A DNA stretch of 64,000 nt. Origin: Streptomyces platensis. GTDB lineage: Bacteria; Actinomycetota; Actinomycetes; Streptomycetales; Streptomycetaceae. The notes beneath the pieces are model-generated. The model was given only the letters and a program-made list of their open reading frames with translations. It searched no databases and had not been told where the DNA came from. Positions 16,083 to 25,026 of the stretch are shown in pieces. A program made the position numbers and the translations under genes. How positions within the stretch are numbered: the first letter of the stretch is position 1; each line of letters begins with the position of its first letter. The stretch is taken from the NCBI RefSeq assembly GCF_008704855.1, contig NZ_CP023691.1:1-64000 (forward strand), given 5' to 3'.

Positions 16083-17827
16083 GCGGGCACGCTTCGCCCG
16101 AGGGGGCGCGGGCCGGTGCCGAGGCCCAGCAGCGAGCCGCGGTCGCAGTGCCGGCACCCGCGTGGGTGCCGGCATGCCCGGGGGCCGGCAAGACCCAGGT
16201 GATCACAGAACGGCACCTGTCCGCACCTGTCCAACCACTGCGCCAGGGACGCGCGTTGATCTCGTTCACCCGCGTGGCACGGGACCAGATGGCCCGTCGC
16301 TGCCGCCTGGCGGGTCGCGCTGACCTGGTGCAGGCTCCACATTTCATCGGCACGTTGGACTCGTTCCTGTGGGAGTTTTTGGTCCGGCCACTGCGCCCGG
16401 CGCAGCCGGCGCCGCGTCTGCTGGAGTCCTGGGCGGGCGTCAAGGCACCAGTGCAGGGGCTGGACCGGGAGCTGGGCCTGCACCGGTTTCCCCTGACCGT
16501 GGACCCTTCGGTCAAACCGGCTCGTGAAAGAGTCGCCTGGGACGACCTCGACCGCGACACCCGCATAGCGCTCGACGGCAGCGAGTGCAGTCGCAGCACG
16601 TGGCAGCGGAAAATCCTCGAGACCCGTAACTCCTGGTGCAAGCAGGGCTACTACACCGGACACGAGACGCGGCTGCTCGCCCTGTGGGCCCTACGCGATC
16701 CTTTGGCGTCTGGCCAGGTGCTGCCACCGTTGCTGTCCCGGTTCGCGGAGGTGGTTGTCGACGAAGCACAGGACTGCTCCGCTGCCGACCTGGCGATCCT
16801 GAAGCGGCTGCACGAGGCCGGGCTGCCGCTGGTCCTGGTCGGCGACCCGGACCAGTCCATCTACGCCTGGCGTGGCGCCGACCCGCAGGCTCTGCATGCC
16901 TTCACGGCCCGGCTAGGGCCAGCTCCCCTACGGTTGACCGGCAACTGGCGCAGCTCCCCCGTCATCTGCCGCCTGGCGGCCACCCTGCGCGCCGGGAACC
17001 GGGCCCCTGATGTCTCTGTGCAGCAGCACGAAGCGATCCCCGTGCTGCTGCTGCCCACCCGCTTCGCTGCCACCGGTAGCCGCCACCAGCACGCCTTGAC
17101 GGGCACGGGCATCGTCGAGGCCTTCCGCGGCCTCGCCCAGGACTACGGCATCCCACCCGACGACTGCCTGGTGACCGCCTACCGCTACGCCACCCTGCCC
17201 GGAATCACTCGTGAGCGGCCCAACGCCAATGCAATCACCAGCCTGGCCTGGGCCCATACTGTGACCCACACGCCAGGCGCCCCTCCCTCCGACCTCACCC
17301 GGGCCTGCGCGGTTGCGGTACGCGCCCTGTTCGGCTACTGGTTCCCCGACGAGACCGGCGGACCGGACCGCATCTGCGCCACGCACCGACTGCCGTTGAG
17401 CCAGGTCAACCGGACGGCCTTCGCCTTCCTGCACAGCCTGCCCACCCCGAACAAGGACTGGGGCAGCCAGGTATGGCAGGCGATGAAGGTTTGGCCCCCG
17501 CTTCCCGGCGCGGCCCCGAACGGCACCCGCGGCCGACTCGCCGGACGCCCCACCATCGCCCGGCCCACCCCCGCCAGCGGGATACGCACCAACACCATCC
17601 ACCAGCTCAAAGGCGACGAAGCCGACGGCGTGCTCCTTCTGCTGCCCGAGCCCGGGAGCGTGCGCCGCTGGGCCACTGGCGATCCCACCACCGACGAAAC
17701 GCTGCGTGTGTGGTACGTAGCCGTCACCCGTGCGCGTCGGCTGGCGGCTCTCGCCGTACCGGAGGACGAAGCCGATTCTCTCCAGAGTCTGTTGATTGGA
17801 CGTCACGTCCCCATCCGTGTCGTCTGA
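16079..17827 (+). CDS. UvrD/Rep-type helicase partner of the OLD nuclease (GajB-like)
   Basis: Superfamily 1A helicase of 582 residues. Motifs in order: Walker A PGAGKT at 34-39, motif Ia LISFTRVARDQMARR, DEAQD at about 227, motif III LVGDPDQSIYAWRG, NWRSSP in place of the common NYRS, motif V IHQLKGDEADGVLL, and motif VI YVAVTRARRL near 547. The start GTG overlaps the stop of the OLD gene by four bases. Gabija GajB is also a UvrD-like protein following GajA, although GajB is usually nearer 500 residues. It could also be an independent repair helicase, but tight coupling argues for a two-gene system. Confidence 0.85.
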   Translation: MSGHASPEGARAGAEAQQRAAVAVPAPAWVPACPGAGKTQVITERHLSAPVQPLRQGRALISFTRVARDQMARRCRLAGRADLVQAPHFIGTLDSFLWEFLVRPLRPAQPAPRLLESWAGVKAPVQGLDRELGLHRFPLTVDPSVKPARERVAWDDLDRDTRIALDGSECSRSTWQRKILETRNSWCKQGYYTGHETRLLALWALRDPLASGQVLPPLLSRFAEVVVDEAQDCSAADLAILKRLHEAGLPLVLVGDPDQSIYAWRGADPQALHAFTARLGPAPLRLTGNWRSSPVICRLAATLRAGNRAPDVSVQQHEAIPVLLLPTRFAATGSRHQHALTGTGIVEAFRGLAQDYGIPPDDCLVTAYRYATLPGITRERPNANAITSLAWAHTVTHTPGAPPSDLTRACAVAVRALFGYWFPDETGGPDRICATHRLPLSQVNRTAFAFLHSLPTPNKDWGSQVWQAMKVWPPLPGAAPNGTRGRLAGRPTIARPTPASGIRTNTIHQLKGDEADGVLLLLPEPGSVRRWATGDPTTDETLRVWYVAVTRARRLAALAVPEDEADSLQSLLIGRHVPIRVV

Positions 17828-18004
17828 TCGGTCGTCCTCGTGGATAGAAGAGGAGGCGTCGTGCACTGCAGCACTCAGCCATACGGTCCACTTCGCTGCC
17901 GAGCGCTTCTCCATCCGCTTTCCGCCGGCGCCCGGCACTTCGCCCGGCAGGGCGAGCCGCGGCCAGGGCCAGGGTTGGAGAACTGGCGGCCTGTGTCTGG
18001 CAAG

Positions 18005-18678
18005 CTAGATAACGCACGGGGTGCAGGCCTGCACCATGAGTGTGCCGAGCTTCCCGGATTCGTGGGCGGGCAATACACAGGCGGCGATGCTGGTAAAGCC
18101 GCAGCGCTTGAGTAGGTCGGTTCACGCCGGCGGGCTGTACTGCCACCGCAGGACGGTCAGTCGCGTGCGCGGCCTTCGAGCCACTTGCCGCGCATGGGCT
18201 GCGGAGGGTGTGCGGCGGGCATCGGCTTGGCTGAAGACGCTGTGCCGCCAGGCGCCAGGCTCTTGGCGGCACAGTGGGAGCAACTTGCTCGGTGTCGGTG
18301 AACCAGACCGCGCCCCTCACGGAATTTGGCCGCGCCGCAAGGCTCTTTGCCGGCGCCCAGGTAGTCGCACACGTCGGCGTGAACGAACCGCAAGCCCGGT
18401 TCGCTGCTCCAACATGGGGGCTGGGCAACCTGGACCACGGAGAGGTCTACGCCGGTCACTTCACATCCTTGGGCGAGGAAGGCCGCTTCTCGCCCTCGGC
18501 CGACCCGAGGCCCAGTGCCCGGTCCTGGCGGCCCAGGTCTCAGCTCCCGGGCCGTGGTGGCTACATGAAGCTGCTCTCCCAACTCATCTGCCAGGCGGAC
18601 ATGGCCGCCGTCGATAAAGGCATCGAAGAGGTCGTAAAGGACCTGCTGGAGGACATCGGCGGCTGATAGGGGACTCAT
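18005..18678 (-). pseudogene. Decayed SAM-dependent methyltransferase
   Basis: The first part (ATG 18678) reads into GREAAFLAQGCEVTGVDLS and LRFVHADVCDYL, SAM-binding motifs. After a frame change it becomes AVWFTDTEQVAPTVPP, and after another it reads LTVLRWQYSPPA, then a TGA at 18122-18124 where a tryptophan codon is expected, then TDLLKRCGFTSIAACVLPA to a TAG at 18005. The C-terminus matches GFTDISTDVLPAAKG of the methyltransferase at 1015-1716. It has lost a clean GxGxG motif and carries at least two frame changes plus a nonsense codon, so this is true decay. Its start overlaps the stop of the nuclease gene by four bases (ATGA), so it was once part of that operon. Confidence 0.65.
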
Positions 18679-19154
18679 GCCGCGAGCGCAGGGGGTGCAC
18701 CGAAGACCTCTTCGAAGGGGTGGGCTCGTTTCGTGGCGACCAGGACCCAGGCTCCGCTGCGGTGAGGCCGAGCATGGGTGGTGTAGTGGTGGACTTCGGA
18801 GGGCGTGAGGACCTTGAGATCACCGAAGACGTAGTACAGCGGGGTCGGGGCGTGGGCGGCGGTGAAGAGCAGGCCGGCGTTGAGTGTGGCGGTGCTGATG
18901 GCGTACCGGTCGCTGTCAGTGCTGGGCATGCGGTCTTTGGCATCGATGGTGATCACCTCACCGTCGCGGGCGGCGATCAGATCGGGGAAGTAGCGCAGCG
19001 CTGAGTGGGTGCGGGCCAGGGCGTGCTGGATCGCGGGCGGGTAGGTGCCCTGGCCGCAAGGCTGCACCGTCCACCCACAGGCTCGCAGCGTCTTGGTGAC
19101 ACGCTGCTCGTGTGCGTCGCCGATCGCCTTGCGGTTCTGCCAGTGCGTCACCAC
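18675..19154 (-). CDS. Small PD-(D/E)XK nuclease-like protein
   Basis: Protein of 159 residues. [23 protein letters not shown] carries the PD-(D/E)XK signature: the PD dipeptide, a spacer, and D-A-K in place of the usual E-x-K. This is the core of Holliday-junction-resolvase, Mrr and VRR-type folds. The N-terminus ([17 protein letters not shown]) matches the first helix of that fold and the C-terminal half is beta-rich. It is close in size to minimal resolvase-like nucleases. It overlaps the decayed methyltransferase start by four bases. Function in restriction, repair or plasmid processing cannot be told from sequence. Confidence 0.65.
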   Translation of the reverse strand: MVTHWQNRKAIGDAHEQRVTKTLRACGWTVQPCGQGTYPPAIQHALARTHSALRYFPDLIAARDGEVITIDAKDRMPSTDSDRYAISTATLNAGLLFTAAHAPTPLYYVFGDLKVLTPSEVHHYTTHARPHRSGAWVLVATKRAHPFEEVFGAPPALAA

Positions 19155-19235
19155 GGTTCCTCTCTCCGGGATTCACGCTGCGTAATACGAATCAACCTCT
19201 TTTCGTGCTACTGCCTCATGGCTATGATGCCCCGC

Positions 19236-20110
19236 ATGACGTCATACGTAGACCCACGCTTTCGTCCTACGCTCTGGCCCGGAGCTCCGGTACCCGCACC
19301 GGAGTTGATGCCAATGCCCGGAGCACGGGCCGACGGCGAGTGGATCGTCTGGGATCCCCACGTCCACTACGGGGAGACACGGTGGCGCTGCCGGAGGACT
19401 TCTACCTCCACGAACTCATGGACCTCGATCCCGCAGACCACGACGCGATCGCCCACGTCATGCGCACTTACGGGCCGCTGGGCGGGGACATCGCCTCGGG
19501 CAGCTGGGACGTCGAGGACCACGACCATTACACCGAGCTCGATGCACAACTCCATCCCATGCACGGACCGTTCGCCCTGCACGGTGAACTCGCCACCCTT
19601 TTTGTGTCCCAGGCGCAGGAGGCTGTCACCACCTGGCTTGCCCTACGCCGTGAGGGCGGACTCGACGCGCTCGTGGACGCGGCGGTGACCGAGGACGAAC
19701 TGGCACTGTGGCAGGCGGCTAACGACGACCAACCAGAGGTTTTTCCCCGGGACTTGGAACACCTGCGCGAGCTCACGCTGGACCTTCGGATCGGCGACCT
19801 GCGCAGCACGCTGAATGCGGCGCTTCAGCGGTTCAGCATCGGGATCGGCGACTTGGCCGACCGCTACCCCAGCATCCTGTCAGTCGCCTTCCTCCAGCTG
19901 TACAACCACCTCGCCGAAGACGCCACCATCCGCACCTGCGCCAACGAAACCTGCCGCCGCCCCTTCGTCCGCCAGCGCGGCCGCGCCACATACGGCCAGA
20001 ACCGCACCAGCGGCATCAAGTACTGCACACGCGAATGCGCCCGCGCCCAAGCACAACGCGAACACCGCAGACGCCGCAAACAAGCCACCCCCGACCGGAC
20101 CACCCCCTAA
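19236..20110 (+). pseudogene. Zinc-finger protein with a single-base frameshift
   Basis: From ATG 19236 the frame reads [16 protein letters not shown] to [13 protein letters not shown]. The rest ([15 protein letters not shown] onwards) is in another frame and ends at 20110. Restoring one G near 19385 gives a continuous W-R-L-P-E-D-F. An internal GTG at 19382 with GGGGAG just upstream could still give a 243-residue product. The C-terminus has a treble-clef-like zinc finger ([12 protein letters not shown]...KYCTRECA) and a basic tail (HRRRRKQ), resembling CGNR-type DNA-binding fingers. Function is unknown; nucleic-acid binding is likely. Confidence 0.6.
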
Positions 20111-20320
20111 ACTGGCTGCGCAGCGCATGCGGCGCAAGCCCGACCTGCGCCTGGGCCATGGTCGAGCGCGGCCGCGCGAAGCCCCAGACAGCGGCCGCCC
20201 TCGCGCAACAGTCACCACACCCCGCGCAAGCGACGCACTCCGCATGAACCGCCATTGAACCGGCGCTCAGACATTCACCACGACGCGAGCGTCAACAGCA
20301 GTTGAATCCGCTCGGTGCAG

Positions 20321-21754
20321 CTACGCGCTGGCTGCGTCTTCATGCTCGTCGATGATCGGTGGCAACGACCGGACACGCTCGTGCAGATCTTCGGCCCCGG
20401 CTGCCGGGGTGTGTGCGAGAGCTGCATCCAGACGGACCAGCCGGGTGCGGGAGGTCGAGCGGAGTTTGGCGGCCGGCACCCGTTCGAGTACGTCAAGTGC
20501 CCGTTGCGCGGCGTCGGCGGGCCGGAGGCCAGCCTCGGCCTGCGCGAGGACCAAAGTGCCGGCGGCCCAGCCCGGTGTCCCCACAGCCGCATGGTTCACC
20601 GAGGCTTCGGCTCGAGTAGTGGCCTGCTCGTGGCGGCCCAGGCCGAGGTGGGCTTCGGCTACGTGCAGTGCGTATTCCGCGGCGTCGAAGCCGAACCGGC
20701 CTGGTGCTGCGCCAACCGCGTCGGCTTCCAGTTCCCTGGTCGCGGCCGCGAGCGCAGCGTCTGCTTCATCGGCGCGGCCTTGCCCGGCCAGCGCCGGCAG
20801 TTGTGCCCAGGCGTGCAGCTGGGCGCGGGCGAGCCCAGCGGGTGCGTGGGCGAGGCCCTGTTCGGCGTGGGTGAGGGCGCGAGCGTATTGGCCGGCTGCG
20901 CGGGCCACCATGCTCTGGGCGCCACAGGCCCACGCGGTGAGCCGGACGTCTCCGGTGCGGGTGCCGTAGGTTCCGGCGGTCGCCAGGTGTGCTCTGGCAC
21001 CGGAGGCGTCGTCGAGGTGGAAGGCGAGGTTCCCGAGCAGTGCGCAGAGCCAGCCGATACTGCGCCGCATTTCCGCGGCGACAGCTTCTTCGACGCTGTG
21101 GGTAATCAGTGTGCCGGTCAGCAGGTTGCGTGCGGTGCGTACTTCGGCGAAGAGGGTGTGGGGTGGGTGCTTGCTGTAGTTGAGGGCGTAGTGCTCGACG
21201 GCGGCTTCGGCCAGTTCGACGACGGCGCTGCTACCTGCGGGGTCGGCGAGCAGGGCGAGGTGGAGGGATTCGCGGACGGCCGGTAGACCGGCGGATGTGG
21301 TCATCGCCACCACCCTTTCCCGTGCGGGTGCCTCACACGCCTCGACATCAGCATGACCGTATCGGATCTTGGCCCCTAACCCGAGGCCATCGAAGGGGTC
21401 GCCGCCGGCTCGGCTGAGGCCGAGCTGCACCGGGCGCGCTCCGTAGGCGCGGCAGAGCATGGCGGCGTACTCCTGGCCGGGCCACTCATGGGGGTCGTGT
21501 TCCCAACGGCAGAGCATCGACTGCGATGGTCCCGGGGGAATGAGGCCGTCGGCTCGGTAGAGATCGCTGATCTGGGCGACGGTGTCGGCTCTCGACCAGC
21601 CCAAGGCCAGACGCCAGGCCTCAAGGGCCGTGACTTCGGGCAAGGCGTTGCGGATGGCGGTGACGGTGCGTTCGGTGCTGCGGCCTTGGCGTTGGCAGTG
21701 CATGCGGATCTGCGCCGCCTCTTTGACGATGGTGGCGCGGCGTGAGCGGGTCAT
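20321..21754 (-). CDS. XRE-type regulator with TPR-like repeats
   Basis: Regulator of 477 residues with a helix-turn-helix in the N-terminal 100 residues (LEAWRLALGWSRADTVAQISDLY ... SQSMLCRWEHDPHEWPGQEYAAML). The remaining region is repeated alpha-helical, alanine-rich hairpins (e.g. AYALHVAEAHLGLG) typical of tetratricopeptide-like sensors. Long helix-turn-helix/TPR regulators in Streptomyces often control a neighbouring small peptide or secondary-metabolite operon. It is divergent from the peptide-JmjC cassette, with two inverted repeats in between, and may sense a peptide product. Start is ATG 21754. Confidence 0.8.
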   Translation of the reverse strand: MTRSRRATIVKEAAQIRMHCQRQGRSTERTVTAIRNALPEVTALEAWRLALGWSRADTVAQISDLYRADGLIPPGPSQSMLCRWEHDPHEWPGQEYAAMLCRAYGARPVQLGLSRAGGDPFDGLGLGAKIRYGHADVEACEAPARERVVAMTTSAGLPAVRESLHLALLADPAGSSAVVELAEAAVEHYALNYSKHPPHTLFAEVRTARNLLTGTLITHSVEEAVAAEMRRSIGWLCALLGNLAFHLDDASGARAHLATAGTYGTRTGDVRLTAWACGAQSMVARAAGQYARALTHAEQGLAHAPAGLARAQLHAWAQLPALAGQGRADEADAALAAATRELEADAVGAAPGRFGFDAAEYALHVAEAHLGLGRHEQATTRAEASVNHAAVGTPGWAAGTLVLAQAEAGLRPADAAQRALDVLERVPAAKLRSTSRTRLVRLDAALAHTPAAGAEDLHERVRSLPPIIDEHEDAASA

Positions 21755-21791
21755 CGTGGCTATGGCGCACCCCCGTTGTGGAGCGGTCAGC

Positions 21792-21828
21792 CTGCCTCAC
21801 GGTAGCTGAGCTGGATCCCGTGAGGCAG
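21792..21828. promoter_or_regulatory. Inverted repeat, candidate operator
   Basis: CTGCCTCACGG at 21792-21802 pairs exactly with CCGTGAGGCAG at 21818-21828 around a 15-base spacer. It lies about 40 bases in front of the XRE/TPR regulator start and inside the divergent promoter region. The regulator is the obvious candidate to bind it, but this is inferred. It could also be a hairpin in a leader. Confidence 0.45.
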
Positions 21829-21846
21829 TAGGCCTGTGGGAGGGAA

Positions 21847-21868
21847 CATTGCGGGTGACCCCGCAATG
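21847..21868. promoter_or_regulatory. Inverted repeat, candidate operator
   Basis: CATTGCGGG at 21847-21855 pairs exactly with CCCGCAATG at 21860-21868 around a four-base loop. It is about 100 bases before the peptide gene, in the same divergent region as the other inverted repeat. It may be a protein-binding site or an RNA hairpin. Confidence 0.45.
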
Positions 21869-21966
21869 CCTGCGTTTCCAACGGGCAATGATTTGGGGCC
21901 AGTTGTTGCGCGACGCTGTTTCCACGCCGGCCGGAGTGCCGGGACGATCTCTTCGTGGAGGCAACG

Positions 21967-22104
21967 ATGCCGCAGCACACCGAAATGTCCACCGCTGAGG
22001 GTGGCGGTCTGGTCCGCGCCCGTCGGCAGATCCAGGCCACCCGCGCCCGTGGCGCGAAGCCCTCCGACGGCGGCGGAACCGGCCGCTCGGACGGCAACGA
22101 CTGA
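21967..22104 (+). CDS. Small basic peptide, possible modified-peptide precursor
   Basis: A 45-residue frame from ATG 21967, with GGAGG six bases before it. Nine bases separate its stop from the JmjC gene. The sequence is basic in the centre (VRARRQIQATRARGAK) and ends in a Gly/Ser/Asp-rich tail (SDGGGTGRSDGND). It has no membrane segment, cysteine or signal peptide. Its clear ribosome-binding site and its place at the head of an oxygenase-reductase-kinase operon make it a good candidate substrate or signal peptide. That role is inference; it could also be an unrelated small protein. Confidence 0.6.
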   Translation: MPQHTEMSTAEGGGLVRARRQIQATRARGAKPSDGGGTGRSDGND

Positions 22105-22113
22105 CAGGCGACG

Positions 22114-23320
22114 GTGACCGAAGCGATGACTTTCCAGCTCATCGCGGAGCGGCTGGGCCAGGAGGAGTTCCTGGCCCGGTCGCTGCACCGCGACTACCGC
22201 TACGTCCGCGGCGCCGTGACCGACCCTGGCGCTCTCGTCTCTTTCGACACACTCAACGACCTGATCGCCACCCATCGCCTGGAGGTGCCGCGGCTGAGGC
22301 TGTCCGCCGGCGGCGAGATGCTGCCCCAGGACCGCTATGCCGTGCCCGTCACCACCCGCCGGCACACCATCTGGCAGCGCACCCACCCCGCCGAGCTGCA
22401 GCAGCGCCTGGCGGAGGGGGCCTCGTTGGTGATCGATGCGATCGACGAACTGCACGAGCCGGTCGCCGACCTCGCCCAGCACCTGGAGAGCTGGCTGCGC
22501 ACGCATGTCCAGGTCAACGCCTACGCCTCCTGGAGCGCCCGCGAGGGCTTCGGCACTCATTGGGACGACCACGACGTGATCGTGGTGCAGGTCGAAGGGT
22601 CCAAGCACTGGCGGATCTTTGGGCCGACCCGGATCGCGCCGATGCACCGCGACACCGCCCAGCCCGAACCCCCACCCGAGCAACCGGTAGCCGACCTGGT
22701 TCTGGAGCCGGGAGATGTGTTGTATCTGCCGCGTGGCTGGTGGCACGCGGTCGCCGCCGACCAAGGTGTCCGCTCCCTTCACCTGACGTGCGGGTTGACC
22801 CCGCACACAGGCGCCGACCTGATCGGCTGGCTCTCCGAGATGCTCCGGACCACGGAGCAGGTGCGTGCCGACCTGCCCCTCCACGCAGGTCCCGACGCCC
22901 AGGCTGCCTACGTGGAGTCGCTGCGCGAGCATCTGATGGCCGCCTTGGAGGAGCCCGGGCTCCTGAAGCGGTTCGCCGCGACCCGGGATGCTGAGGATCT
23001 CGGCCGGCTCCGCCCCTCTCTCCCCCACCTCGACGGCGTGCCCGCCGACCCGGAGGTGCGTGTGCGGCTGACGACGGGGGCGGGCGCGCCTGACGTCTGC
23101 GGCCGAGGGCGAGGGTGTGGTGGTCCGTTTCGCCGCGGCGGGCCAGGAGTGGGACTTCGACCCAGCCGTCGAACCACTGCTGCGACGCCTGCTGAGCGGG
23201 GGCTGGGTATCGCTGGCCGACCTTGCGGCAGCTGCGGAGCTGACGGTCGCCGACGCCGCTGCGGTCGTCCAGGCGCTGGTGGACGCTCAGGCTGCCACCG
23301 TAAGGGGAGACCTGTGGTGA
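22114..23320 (+). pseudogene. JmjC-domain 2-oxoglutarate oxygenase, frameshifted
   Basis: GTG 22114 begins a JmjC protein whose iron site is intact: HWD at 149-151 (GFGTHWDDHDV) and H211 in LPRGWWHAV, with a facial-triad spacing normal for ribosomal oxygenases. These enzymes hydroxylate arginine or histidine residues of proteins. The C-terminal winged helix (VVVRFAAAGQEWDFDP to ATVRGDLW) is in another frame because of one extra G in the run near 23074-23085. Without the fix the frame runs on through the next gene without a stop. The oxygenase core could still be made. The stop of the corrected frame overlaps the next start by four bases. If translated, its likely substrate is the neighbouring peptide or a ribosomal protein. 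Confidence 0.75.
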
Positions 23321-24227
23321 TGGCGTGGTTGGCGCTGGGCACGTACCGGCTGCGGGAGGTGGCCGCCGCGGCCCGACGGGCGGCCACCCCCGGTTCCGGG
23401 TGGGTGGATACTGCCCCCAACTACCTGGCCGGCCGTGCCCACCGCCTGCTCGCTCCCGTCCTCGCCGACCTTCCAGGGCTGCGGGTGTCGACGAAGGTCG
23501 GCTTCCCCGCTCCTGGTGCGGCCGCCGCTGTTGCCGCCGGCGCTCTGCCTCCGGAGGATGCCGAGCGTGGGCACAGTCTGGCGGCCGGGTATGTGCGCTG
23601 GCAGGTGGAGCGCAATCGTGCCGCTCTCGGCCGCGGCTGTCTGGACACCGTCTTCCTGCACAACCCTGAGCGCACCGGCGATCCCGTTGTGCTGCCGATC
23701 GTGCTGCGCGAGGCTTTTGCCGTCCTGGAGGAAGCGGCAGCAGCCGGGCACCTGAGCACGTACGGGATCGCCACCTGGTCCGGCTTCACCGAGGGGCTGA
23801 TTACCGTCGAGAACTGGACCGATTGGCCGCCGAGGCCGCCGGCTCGCCTGACCACCAGCTGCGGGCTGTGCAGCTGCCGGTCAGCCTGGTTGAGGCCGGC
23901 GCGCTCGAGCTGGCCCTCGACGGCCGGGGGCCGATCGGTGAGGCAGCAGAACGTGACTGGCAGGTGTTCGCTTCTGCGCCCCTGCACGGCGGTGAACTCG
24001 TGCGGGCAGCGACCGACGATCTTGCGGCGCTGTTGCGGCGGAGGCTGTCCGTCGCGCAGGCATGTTTGCTGGCGGTCGCCTCATGCCCGGGGGTGACGAA
24101 GGTTCTGCTGTCGGCGTCGGCTCCGGCACACTGGGAGGCCGCTCGCGCCGCCCTCGACCAGGCGGCTATCCCGCCCTGGACCCTGCGGAAGGTGTGCGAT
24201 GTACTCGCCCCCCACCACCCCGGCTGA
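23317..24227 (+). pseudogene. Aldo/keto reductase, frameshifted
   Basis: Start GTG 23317 (AGGGGA just upstream), overlapping the JmjC stop. The N-terminal half keeps the catalytic tetrad context: DTAPNY, STKVGF and FLHNPE, followed by YGIATWSG. One missing G near 23811 then moves the frame; the correct tail reads LDRLAAEAAGSPDHQLRAVQLPVSLVE and ends VTKVLLSASAPAHWEAA. The stop at 24227 lies inside the kinase gene by 29 bases. It probably reduces a carbonyl made by the oxygenase. The same C-terminal sequence occurs in degraded form at 36816-37160. Whether the indel is a real mutation or a sequencing error cannot be told. Confidence 0.75.
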
Positions 24228-25026
24228 CGAACACCGCGCACTCGCCGCGCAGCAGGAGGCGAGCGCCGCACTCGGCGTCAACGTTGAGGGGCGGCGGCTG
24301 TGGGGCTACCAGGGCCGCACCCTCGGCCAGAAGGCGCACCATCCCGACCATGGAGCCTGCTGGTTGCGGTTGATCTCCGCGCCGGCCGAGCAGGCAAAGG
24401 GGAAGCTGTGGGAGGGCACCAAGGACGCGGCGGCCGCCTTCGCCGGGGTGTGCAAGCCGGCCCTGTACGGCATCCACGACGGCACAGAGCGCGACGGCAT
24501 CGCCTACCGCGCCGAGCTCACCGCGTTCATCGACTCCCCCACATGCGCGCCGGAACCCGTACTGACCAGTGAGCTGGAGCTGCCGGAGACGTGGTGGAAA
24601 TCCCTGCACACCGACCTGGAGACCATCGCCGCCACACCCACCGAACGGATCGCGGTACGCCGGCAGTGGATCGACCGCGCACTCCCCCAGCACGCCGGCG
24701 TCCCCGCCCCGGCCGAGATCGACTGGGCTACAGCGCACGGCGACTGCCACTTCGCCAACCTCACCACGAGCGGGCCCACCCTGCTGGATTTCGAAGGGTT
24801 CGGGCTGGCACCGGTCGGCTACGACCCCGCGCTGCTGTATGCCTACTCCCTCCTCGCGCCCCACACCGCCGCCCGCATCCGTACCGAATTTCCGATCCTG
24901 GACAGCCCTGCCGGCCACACCGCACTCCTCGTCGTCGCAGCAGACCTCCTCCAGTCCGCATCCCGCGGCGACCACCCCGAACTCACCGAACCCCTGCGCA
25001 CCCTGGTGAAGTCCGTAGTGCCTTGA
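24199..25026 (+). CDS. APH-fold kinase or phosphotransferase
   Basis: ATG 24199 has AAGG six bases upstream. The protein has 275 residues. HGDCHFAN at about 178-185 is the Brenner-type catalytic loop of aminoglycoside or choline kinases, and LLDFEGFGLAP at 193-203 is the metal-binding DFE. The N-lobe is less typical; a short glycine stretch and KLWEGTKDA come before it. It is the last gene of the peptide cassette and overlaps the reductase. It may phosphorylate the peptide or a small partner. Substrate unknown. A hairpin terminator follows at 25409. Confidence 0.75.
   Translation: MYSPPTTPADEHRALAAQQEASAALGVNVEGRRLWGYQGRTLGQKAHHPDHGACWLRLISAPAEQAKGKLWEGTKDAAAAFAGVCKPALYGIHDGTERDGIAYRAELTAFIDSPTCAPEPVLTSELELPETWWKSLHTDLETIAATPTERIAVRRQWIDRALPQHAGVPAPAEIDWATAHGDCHFANLTTSGPTLLDFEGFGLAPVGYDPALLYAYSLLAPHTAARIRTEFPILDSPAGHTALLVVAADLLQSASRGDHPELTEPLRTLVKSVVP

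Noticed and set aside
22114..24096. A single 660-residue fusion of oxygenase and reductase
   Set aside because: The open frame is continuous only because two indels leave no stop; the stretch between the domains is glycine/arginine-rich and the correct domain ends are visible in other frames.
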